The notes below the pieces were generated by a model that was not told the DNA's origin, did no database searches, and saw only the letters and a program-made list of their open reading frames with translations. Of a DNA stretch of 64,000 nt, positions 1-9,800 are shown piece by piece. Origin of the DNA: Durusdinium trenchii. Lineage: Eukaryota; Sar; Dinophyceae; Suessiales; Symbiodiniaceae. Position 1 is the stretch's first letter; each line of letters opens with the position of its first letter. The DNA is taken from NCBI GenBank assembly GCA_963970005.1, contig CAXAMN010028939.1, forward strand, positions 38,395-102,394, written 5' to 3'. Made by a program: the position numbers and the translations under genes.

Positions 1-602
1 TTCCCCTCTCCTGCGCGTCTCTTCCTCTTTCCTTTGTCTCTTATCCTCTACTGTCCCTCTTTCTTCCTGTATATCTGTCCTATTTCTTTTCCTTGCCTGG
101 TTCTTTCCTCCTTCTGGTTCCTCTTTCATTTGAACCTGCTATATCTTCTTTCATTCGTTTTCCCCCCTCCCCCCTGACAGCCTCCCCTCTCATCACCTGG
201 CATGTGCCATCTTAGTGGCTCCAATCATCCCAGCTCTGCCACCTGCCCCGCCCCTCTTATTTATCCTTTCCCTCTCCTGCGCGTCTCTTCCTCTTTCCTT
301 TGTCTCTCTTATCTTCTACTGCCCCTCTTTCTTCCTGTATATCTGTCCTATTTCTTTTCCTTGCCTTGTTCTTTCCTCTCTTCTGGTTCCTCTTTCATCT
401 GAACCTGCTATATCTTCTTTCATTTGTTTTCTCCCTTCCCCCCTGACAGGCTCCCCTCTCATCACCTGGCATGTGCCATCTTAGTGGCTCCAATCATCCC
501 AGCTCTCCCACCTGCCCCGCCCCTCGTATTTATCCTTCCCCAGCTGGGATGATTGGAGCCAGTAAGATGGCACATGCCAGGTGATGAGAGGGGAGGCTGT
601 CA
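1..602. repeat. Pyrimidine-rich tandem repeat with an inverted copy
   Basis: A unit of about 266-269 bases occurs almost twice: the block starting CCTCTCCTGCGCGTC at 5 returns at 271, and the block CTCCCCTCTCATCACC at 182 returns at 451. A reverse-complement copy of the second block (CAGCTGGGATGATTGGAG and onward) occupies about 541-602, so 451-515 and 541-602 can fold on each other with a short loop. The strand is strongly CT-biased. The plus-strand reading frames here are composition artefacts. No gene is seen. Confidence 0.85.
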
Positions 603-1606
603 TTGAAGTGCTTGAGGTTTGTGAGGTATGATGCGGCATAGCTTATCCTGAGCTTGCCCAAATGCCTGTCCACACTGCAAAAATGTGTGAAGCCATCGAG
701 ACTTCACATGCAGAAGCGTTTGGAAAGCAAAGCTCAACAAGATACCGTGGGACACGGCGTGCAATCCAAGTTCATACTTCCATTTTCTGGACAAGGTTGC
801 ATTACAGATCTCTCCAACAAGAATATTTACAGCGGGTCTGCAATTTTGCAGGTCTTGCAAGAGTGCACGAACTGAGCGCAATAAGCCGTGAGCGAGATGA
901 CAGGCTGGCGGACCTCCGCCGATACACGTGCTGCAACCCACGTGGGGGCCTCTGCTCGAATCTATTTAAGGGCATATGCAAATCCGTTGAAGGCCTCTTG
1001 AGGGACGCGCCGCGTTTTCTTCCAATCCTGCCAAATCTCTCTGGCCACCTCTGCAAGCATCTTGTAAACCCGATGGGTCTTCATGGGCAAGCACTCGGCA
1101 GCTACCACTGTCGTGGCCCCCAAATATGTGAATTCGTGCAGTCTGGATTCTGGTCCATATGCTCTCCATCTCTGGCGATGTCCGGCGCAGGGATCTGCCA
1201 ATCGTTGCTCTGCTTGTGTATGTGGGCTAAGAAATGATTGAGCATGGCAAACCGATGGAAGCCACCATAGTGCATCAGGCCTGTGTGCCAACGCTTTGGC
1301 CTCCCACGCCCTCTTCCCGTTTGGGATGTATCCGGTCTGCTTCCCAACTCCCAACCCAATGTTACCCAAAGAAAATGAGGGTCTCGATCTGGACGCACTT
1401 CTGGCCCACAACTGATTCAGTGGGACAAAAACAATGTTTTTCCACCAAAGGCTTTTCAACGAGCGCCGATGGTGAACCAGCCCAAGAAGAACGTGCAGGG
1501 GGCGAGGGCTAACAGTGTCCATGGCCCTATCCTCACTGGACTTGATTTCCGTTAAGCGAACGCGCCGTGGCCAAATATGTTTCAATGTTATGTTATGCGC
1601 AAGCAC
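600..1606 (-). CDS. Unassigned minus-strand coding candidate
   Basis: Two minus-strand frames follow one another: 1606-962 (214 residues, ending near EAFNGFAYALK) and 941-600 (113 residues). Neither matches a family I recognise. The larger has mixed, non-repetitive composition, with aromatic and charged residues spread as in a globular protein. The second may be a later exon or chance. A 214-residue open frame is longer than expected by chance in DNA of this base composition, which is the main support. No signal peptide or obvious membrane segment is visible. There is no clear neighbour relationship, since the next features on both sides are repeats. It could be a host exon, an old element fragment or a spurious ORF. 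Confidence 0.3.
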
Positions 1607-3087
1607 CAGTCATGATGACCAGAATAGTGTTTAACTGAATGGAGATATGTGTGTATATATATATACAGTATTCTAGAACCTTCGAACTTGGAACACGAGT
1701 AATTTAGAACTTGCTAAAAGAACATCACAGCCAAATTTCCCCTAATGTTCTAAGTGGATGGCTGTGATGTTCTAAGTGCATGTTCCTCCCAAGGCCTCGT
1801 GCAGTATACATAGCCTAGAACATGCGCTGCATGCTGGGAAAGCAGTTCCTATTGATTCCTATTGATGTCCTTTCCATTCCTATATCGACTCCTATTGATT
1901 CCTTTTGGTTCCTCTGGCTTTTCTTGTAAAATCGTGTTGATTCCTATTGATTTCTTTAAGCTTGTTTGATTCCGATTGAGTTTCCTTTAAGCATGCTTTG
2001 AATACTGTTTATTTCCTTTTCCCTTTGTAAGCCCCTATTGGTGTCCCAGATGCAAACACACACAATACATATGCACCCCTTATATATACATCTTCAGGTT
2101 GGTATGGTCATGGTGCATGTTCTATGTTAAATGTTCAATTCGTATTGATTTCCGTTTAAGTTTCTTTGATTCCTATTGATTCCCTTTAAGATGCCTTTTG
2201 GTTCCTAGCGATTTCCCTTTAAAACCCTGCTGATTTCCTAGTTAGTTATATAAATATTACACGCGCCCTCCTATATGAATTTCTTCCATTTTTTATCGTT
2301 TCGTTTCAAGCTTTTATTGATGTCCGTTTATTTTTTTATCGATTTCAATTGAAATGTCTTTTGATTCCAATTGATTTCCTTTTGATTGCAACTGGTTTCC
2401 TCTAAAGATTCCTTTGATGGCTATTCATTTCCTTTTTAACTTGTTTGATTCCTATTGATTTCCTGTGTGATTTCCTTGTAGATGCCAATCGGTTTCCCAC
2501 CTCTACATATATAATCATATATTTAAAAAAACTATGGTCGGCCCGCTCAGTCTTTTAGCTTTGCAAGGTCTGGCTTGTCAAAATAACTCTAATGAAAAGA
2601 GAAACCCGCTCTCTGAATGGAGTCCTCCTGAGAAATCGTCGCCATGCCGTACGGGACCCAGCTCAAGGACTAAAACATTGCCTCCCTTCCCTCCGCCAAG
2701 CCGGGGTATCAAAGAGGCCTCGCAACGTTAAAACGAAAGTTGGAGACACTTCTCCTAAACTCCCTTCAGAACTCTTTCAGAACCTCTCACGCATCTTTTC
2801 CTCTCCCTCTTTTTGATTTTGGAGCTCCTTCCACGCCCCCCTGGGCTGCTCTTCAGAGCTTGCTCAAACGATGGCACAGGGTTGCGACACGAATTCTGAA
2901 AAATGAAACGGAATCGGCCGATGTATATATATATAGAGAGAGCCACGCGATGATGTCTGACATTGTTACAATTCAAACAACGGTCTCCATACTAACACCG
3001 ATTTCGCTGTTGGACCTGCAAAGGAGCCAGGACCATGCCCGAACCCTTGCCCCTGCCACACTTTCAGCCTGTTCCCGATGATGGAGA
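1607..3087. repeat. Degenerate TTGATTCCTA repeat and AT-rich spacer
   Basis: From about 1840 to 2490 the sequence is built of diverged units around TTGATTCCTATTGATTTCC, in variable spacing, with T-rich linkers. Short (TA)n tracts flank it at about 1655 and 2930. A CA-rich patch lies near 2055. The stretch 2530-3087 carries a few short frames without recognisable content. No gene is supported. Confidence 0.7.
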
Positions 3088-5940
3088 TGTTACGAACCCG
3101 ATGATGCTGTGTCACGAACGTCACTGGCCCCGCCCCTTGTGTTTTGTAGGGTCCTAGGCTCCCCTAGGCGTGTCTACGCTATACTTGTGTAGCACCTGGT
3201 GTCCGTAGTTAGTTGATACTGTAGTTAGATCTCTTCAGTCAGCTGCCGCGTAATTCATTTGTTTCAAGACTTTGAAGCCCAATACTGCACTCCGTGCCAT
3301 AGAGAAAAGTAAAAGTGTGCATCGCTGTCGCTCGCACACGTGCATTGTGAGAGGGTCTTGGTGTATTCGATCAGGTCCAGTCTACTCTACTGCCGCTTTG
3401 GGGAACTTGCCCCTCAAAGTGGTAGCGGAGCTTGTGTCTCCTGCTTCGCCACGGTCAAATGTGCTTCGTGCAGGTTTGTCCGATATTCCGGACAGGAGAC
3501 AACCGAGTAGCCCACCTGTCTGAAGAGTAGTGACCATGGTCCAGATCTTTAACATAAATACGGACAACGAATCAGAGTATAGTCACCAGGAAGAGTCTGA
3601 ACCAGAGGAAGCTTATGCTGCACAAGGTTCGAGGTATCGTTCCCAGCAGTCCAGATCCTCAGGTTCGACATTCCGGACTGATGAAACTCAACCAGCACCA
3701 GGTGTCAAAATGACGCCAAAGATTCCCCCGTCCTTCGATGGACAGTCATCTTGGTTCGAGTTTGAAGATTTGATCGATGATTGGGTAAACATTACTACCC
3801 TTACCGCAGAGAAGCTTGGCCCTTCGCTCAAGAATGCATTGACCGGAAACGCAGAGTATTACAAGAAAATGCTTGACAATGAGCAGCTTCGTAACAAAAG
3901 AAACGGCGCTACGTACTTCAAAGAAACGTTACGTCCGTGCTTTGTCAAAGGAGCAAATCATGTCTTTCTCTGGCGTTTCATGCAGCTCTTTAGGACCTGG
4001 CGCGGAAACGGGGAATTTGTCAGTTGGATCGCTCGTTTTGAAGTCGCAAGTAAGAAAGTCATGGAAGCCTGGGCTTATTAGACCTTTCAGCTGTTCCACA
4101 ACCAGATGATTTCAACTTTACTGATATCCTCTCGCAACAGCAATACTTACTTCCAAATGAAAGGAGAAAATGCAGAAAGAATCCGTTCTGAACACATTGA
4201 TGCCATGAAACAAGCGCATCGTGAAACTTTCCCATTGTCTGACAACTTGATGTCGCTGATCTTCTTAGTTCAGTCCGATTTGAATGAACAGCAAAGAGAA
4301 AGGTTTGTAGCCAGCATGTCCTTACGTCAGGTGAACATGAACAACTGCACACTTAGGTGTCAAAGGCTTATTCCTTGGTCTCTTTTGCGGAACCGCCGCA
4401 GGAACTGCCGATCCTTCGATCCGCAGGCAGAGAAGATCCACACTTCCTTGTTCTCGATGAAGGAGACTTGGGGGAGAATCCGGATACTGGGTGATGGATC
4501 AGGAAACAGGCGAAGAAGGATTTGTGAGTTTGTTCTCAGAATCCGATTTTCGGGTGTTAGCAGCCAAAGGAGGATACACCCGTAGGAGAATCCATGGAAC
4601 AAGGTTCAGAAAACCATCCAAGGGCGGTACAGGAAAAGGCCGCGGAAAAGGTAGAAGACCCGTTGTAAGCCGTAAAGGCAAGGGTGCATGGGCGCACTAT
4701 GCAGAGTACCCTGACAACTCCGGTTTCTATGGAAATGGCAAGAAAGGAAAGAAAGGCGGAAAGAAAGGTTTCAAAGGAAAAGATGCTTTTAAAGGCAAGG
4801 GAAAAAGCAAGCAACAGAATCAATTTCAACAATCCAATGTTGCAACCACCGAAGAGCCTTCGTCAGCTCAGTCGAATCCTAATGCCGAAGAAACCTGGAG
4901 TGCACATGAAGCAAGTTGGTCATGGGACTCACCACACCGACCAATACTATCCAGAAGATGTCTGGCAGGCAAATGAAGCCACTTGGCAACAATGGACATA
5001 TTTCGCGGACGGACAGACGGACAAACCGCGAAACACAGAGCATGGCCTGACCAGAATAACCAGTCAACAGACATCCGAAATTCCGGGCATCACGCAGAGG
5101 GTTGGACTGGTGCAGAATACGTTTCACAACAGTATCACCTAAATCCTGCCGGTAGCAATGAAGACTACCGACATTCCGGTTGTTCTGAGATGAGTGATCC
5201 GCGCTTCTGTTCATCATTTGTCAACTTTGACGATGGATTTCACCACGCGTTGCTTTCTGAATACGTCGACTTGAGGTATAGTCCAACGTACGTGATCATC
5301 GAGAGTGGCTGTACCAGAGTGATGGGTTCGAGGACCGCCATCATGCGTCTCGTGAAGGCATGTAGGCGACACAAAAACTCAAACAAGATTGATTTTTCCT
5401 TCGAGCATTCATCAAGTCGATTCTCATTTGCAAACGGTGAGCAATCCAATGTCCGTCAGAAGCTTGTGATTTACTTCCAGAATGACCAAGCACCCACTGG
5501 GTGGATTTCCACTGCAAATGACATCCTCGACCACGGAGACGTGCCAATTCTGTTCAATGTTGAACACCTACGCAATCTCCGCATGTCCATCGAACATACT
5601 CCAGTCGGCGACTATCTAACTTGTTCCTTGTTCGGCTTGAAACGTTTTTCGTTGCCAGTGAGCGCTTCCAACCATAATGTCTTAGACATCGTGATGTTTG
5701 CCAGCTCAGTTCGACAGCCGAATCATAGCTTTACAGCAATCAATCCTTCGTTTGCATCCTGTCCAGCCTGCAATGGCAAGCATCGAGCGCATACGTACAA
5801 AGATGGATGCAAGAAGGCAGACACATTGGAGGTCAAGGAAGACAAGTCAGCAGCCGATATTCCGGCAGCGAAAAATCGGAAAAGAAGATTGCAAGCGGAG
5901 ATACCAAGATCGATCCGCCTTCGAAGCTTATTTTGACGCC
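3088..5940 (+). mobile_element. Copia-type LTR retrotransposon fossil A, 5' part
   Basis: A likely 5' long terminal repeat runs from about 3088 (TGTTACG) to 3416. A primer site TGGTAGCGGAGC follows at 3420-3431 and resembles the complement of the 3' end of initiator tRNA-Met. Downstream is a gag region (about 3536-4350) with the dinoflagellate Copia pattern IPPSFDGQSSWFEFEDLIDDW, here shortened to its recognisable core SFDGQSSWFEFEDL. A basic Gly/Lys-rich stretch follows (about 4600-4830), then a retropepsin-like region (about 5270-5700). Integrase, RT and the 3' LTR are not seen, so the element is truncated. It is broken, with at least several interruptions. With no LTR pair, age cannot be estimated beyond clearly decayed. 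Confidence 0.7.
3420..3431 (+). other. Primer-binding site of fossil A
   Basis: TGGTAGCGGAGC lies three bases after a CA that could end the 5' LTR. Eukaryotic initiator tRNA-Met ends in a sequence whose complement begins TGGTAGC, the usual Ty1/Copia primer. The match and position support the LTR call. Confidence 0.55.
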
Positions 5941-5970
5941 GCCCGCGTCCCCTCCCGCTTTTTAAAATCC

Positions 5971-6275
5971 CACCCGCCTGCATGCGCTGCCGCCCGCCTA
6001 GAGACCCTGGTCTTTCCCTTTTAACGTTACGACGTCAGCTGGCAGCGCTCTCCGTGTCGTCACAGAATCCAAGTCGCATCGCTCCGCTCTCCCCCAAACC
6101 GGGTGCTTTTTTTTGAAACCTAGACACTTTGCACCATGCTTATCCCCTCATGAACCATCTTTCTGCTGTAGGCTCACCCACCTGCATGCGCTGCCGCCCG
6201 CTTAGAGACCCACGGTCTTTTAACGTTACCATGTCAGCTGGCAGCGCTCTCCGTGTCGTCACAGAATCCAAGTCG
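5971..6275. repeat. Direct repeat of about 100 bases, period about 204
   Basis: The block starting CACCCGCCTGCATGCGCTGC (5971-6076) recurs as CACCCACCTGCATGCGCTGC (6175-6275), sharing GTCAGCTGGCAGCGCTCTCC and CAGAATCCAAGTCG. It lies just after the last recognisable part of fossil A and may be its 3' remnant or a separate tandem repeat. The rest of 6276-6743 has no gene, only short GGCGTAAAT-type repeats and two GGGTATAGTTGGGTATAG copies near 6545. Confidence 0.8.
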
Positions 6276-6744
6276 GCTGGCTTCGCTCGCGTCATCTTTG
6301 GCCTGAAGGTTCATCGTTTTGTCTTCAAAACATGCGCTGCCTTCAAGCAAAGTCTCCGTCTCTAGATGGAAAGGGCCAAAGCTGCAAGTCTATGGCTAGA
6401 TCTTCGTGTGAGGCGCTTTTCCAAAAAGGTCACCTTTTATCGTACAGCGGCGCAAATTGTACGGCTGCGGCATTTCTTAATTTTGCGGCGGGGTTTTTCG
6501 TGGTTGGCTCGAAGTTGTACAGTTGGGTGATTTGTGCCCTTCGTTGGGTATAGTTGGGTATAGTTGTGTCAAACCCCGAAGGTTGACGAACGCATCCCAA
6601 TATGTGAACTTCTTGTCAGCATACCTACCGGCAACCTTTGGGAAGATGCGGAATTGGTGCAGTGCGTGACATTTGCAAAGTTTGCCGGAAAAAATGGCGG
6701 CATAAATCCGCATGATCCGCGTAATGGCGGCGTAAATTCCCATT

Positions 6745-6829
6745 CTCTTGTCCCATGAGCCACTGTGGTGTGAACACCGTAGGCATTTGTTGCACAAGCG
6801 ATAAAAGGTGCGGATCTCGTTTCCTCAAG
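6745..6829 (+). repeat. 5' terminal repeat of fossil B
   Basis: The 85-base repeat begins CTCTTGTCCCATGAGCC and ends TTTCCTCAAG. It contains GATAAAAGG, a possible TATA-like element, and a stretch (6776-6798) close to the dinoflagellate spliced leader. The partner is at 14704-14788. Confidence 0.85.
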
Positions 6830-6842
6830 GGTTATGAGCCCA
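6830..6842 (+). other. Primer-binding site of fossil B, half-tRNA type
   Basis: GTTATGAGCCCAA directly follows the 5' terminal repeat, with a G on the boundary. It is complementary to the anticodon arm of initiator tRNA-Met (GGGCTCATAAC). Drosophila copia is known to prime from an internal tRNA-iMet half in the same way. Confidence 0.6.
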
Positions 6843-9800
6843 ACCTCGCACCTCGTTGTGTGTTGAGTGGGGTGGGCTGTTCGCGATGGACAGGGCGCGC
6901 TCACTGCCTCCAGGGGGAGGCATGGATCAGGAGGTGGTCAATCCTTTCTGGTCGCAGCGGCTGCAGCAGGAGGCACTCCTTCGCCAGAGACGACCGGAGG
7001 ATCTTCCAATTCCACCAGATGATGATCTGGAACTCGAAGCGGTGCAGGACAGTGCCGTGTGGGCATTGGGCAAGGGCCGAGGTGTTTCGGCCGTGGGTGG
7101 GCGCATGTTTGTGACACCCCCAAGCCATCGAGGTTCAGAGGGAAGAGGTCGTGATGGTCTTCGGAAGACTGAAGGTATGATGCCGGGGGGAGGAATCCAC
7201 TGCGCCCTCCGTGGCTAGAGCACCACCTAGAAGAACCATGGGACCTGTGCCAACCAAGCAGGTCTCCTCAGACCCGGTAAAGGCAAAGCCGAGTTCCTCA
7301 GCCAAGACTGAAGCGAGCAGCTGATGGAAGAGGTTGCTCAACTAAGGCAGCAGATGACTAAGGTCTAAGGTGAATGCAGCAGCTGCCGGACCAACGTCGA
7401 CTCCATCGTCCTGGGAAACCGTGGATGGCCTGAGCGGCGCAATGCAGATGAGCACGAATGAAGCTAGTGGGCATGGAGGCGAGCAGACTCCCAAGGGGGC
7501 GAAGTCCAACTACACGAAGGCTTCGGCATGAGCAGTGTGCCAAGTTCACTCCGAACGGCACCAAGGTTCCATCAGGGCCGCCTCCGGACACTTCATTGCC
7601 GCCTTTTCCCAAAAAGCTCAGCTGAAATTAATCTCCTGCAGGGCTATGAATGGCTGGAATCACGTCGTCGTGGCCGTGGAGATGACCAGCAAGCTTGCGA
7701 GAAGGGAAGACATTCCTGCCAAGAGACGATCGCGCTGATCGACTTGAGCACGGGGTGAAAGATCTGAAGATGTCGCTTCAGCGGATGCAAGATGGAGCCA
7801 CTATATGGCAGCCTGCCATGGGCTCCAAAGAAGCACCACCAGCACCTCCACAGGCGATGTTGCCAGGGGAAGAACTACTTGGCCGACAAGTTCATGATCC
7901 GTTTCTATGTGGCCACGATCTTCATGGTGCAGTGGTCGCATCCATGCTGTCCCAGGTGGCCGCGATGGCAATCTTCCACCTGATGAACCTCCAGGTGGAA
8001 CCTATGGTTGCTGGCGAGGTGCTGACAATTCTGCTCCGGTTCCACTGCCATGGAATGAAGGGGCAGCCAATGGCAAAGCAGAGCTTGCCGAACTTTCGGC
8101 AGACGCCTCTCCGCTCGAGCTTGGTGATTGGCTGGCGGTCTGTGGCCCCGTCCTTCGGGACATCTCCAGGTCAGTGCCAGGTGGTGGAACCTGACTTTGC
8201 GGGAGGCTCAATGTTTCTATGAAAGGTGGAAGACTTCATCACCTTTGGAGCGCGTGCAAATCAATTCCGCGCTTGCCGGACGAGCTGCTCGACGGTGGCT
8301 ACCACAGAGGGGAGTGAATTTGCTGTTGAACTCCACGGCATTGCTCTTCCGCTTGTTGGTGAGGTACCAGCCTGGGGGCTCTGGTGAGAAAGCTATTTTG
8401 CTTTCGAAGTTGACAGCTTTGGGCAAGAGCGCCACGGCCACTGAGCTTGCAGCTGCTTTGAGGTCCTGGCGACGTCACTTTGCCAGGGCTGGTGAATCGA
8501 TGCGGTGCTTCCTGATGGCACTCTGTTGCTGGCAGCTTTGGAGCCGGCCTGCACGATGATAGCAGCTCAAGACTCCCAAGCCTCGTTTCGCTTAGCACAG
8601 AGCCGGTTGCAACTTGGCATTGACCAGCCACCTCATCACCAAGGAGTTTGGCGGTTCAGCCAATGTCTGCTGGCTGAGGCAGAGACGCTCTCGTTGATGA
8701 TCAATGCACCCATTGCTACGCCCTCACCCATCAAGGTCAAGCAAATGGAAGCTCCGGCCAAGCCACCAATGGCTGAAGGGCAAGGGTGTCTCCACGGCGG
8801 CTCAGCCGTGCAAATACTTCCGCTCCGACACCGGGTGCAAGGCTGGCAAGAATTGCAAATGGTCGCATTCGTGGGATGGGGTGGAGGACAAGAATGCAAG
8901 ATGCTGGATCTGCGGGGGCAAAGACCATCGCAAGTCGGATTGCAAGCTGAAGAGTCAGCAATCCAAGGGATCCAACAAGGAGGGCAAGTCCGCTGCTAAC
9001 CTGGTGCAGGTTCAGGGGGAGGAAAGGGCCAAGCGTCCAATGCGGCTCTCAATGCTGGTCACTCCAAAACGACTGGCGCTGGCGCTCCAACCTCGACAAC
9101 CGCATCAACGACGCCCAAGCTTCAGGAGATGGATGCTGGTGGGGACCATGCATCTTCAGTGCCGCAAGGTGAACCTGGAGGTGGGTCGGCAACCAAGCAA
9201 GGTGGTGGTGGGGAGACGGGAGCCACAACGAGCGAAGTTTTGCTTCAAGAGGCGACAAAGCTGCTGAAGTTGCTTAGAGCACCTCAGCTGCGCATGATCA
9301 AGGTGAGCCAGCTGGACTATGACAACAGCTCCATGATGGTCCTCTTGGATTCGGGTGCAACCCATGCTTTGCGGCCTGCAAACAGCATGGAGGAGTGGGA
9401 AGCTGCAAGTCCCACGCAAGTGTCTTTAGCTGATGGTGTGACCACCAAGTTGAGGCTGAAACCAACTTCAAAGGTACTCCTTTCGTCACCGGAGGAGGAC
9501 GACAGCAAGCAGTCATGGATCATCCCCACAGGTGTCACGGAGCTGGGTTACAAGTTTGGCTGGAAAGGAGCACGACGCTGGCTTTGTGATGATCGAGGCC
9601 GGGATGTTGATGTGACCATCCAGCAAGGCTGCCCCATGGTCTCAAAGGATGTGGGCAAAGAGTTGATCAACAAGCTGGAAATCCGGCAAGTGCAATTGGC
9701 CATGAAGGCAATGCTGGTGAATGCATTGTTTGCGGACCCCAAGTCCATGACTGTGGCCAGCCTACAGAATGACACGGAGTTGGCTTTGACGGTGAAGTTG

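Noticed and set aside
202-484. Leu/Ser/Pro-rich ORFs that look like membrane proteins
   Set aside because: They come from a CT-rich tandem repeat.
1655-1668. TATA runs as promoters (also 16430, 38430, 40231, 41840)
   Set aside because: They are simple (TA)n tracts without a supported gene downstream, and dinoflagellate promoters generally lack TATA boxes.
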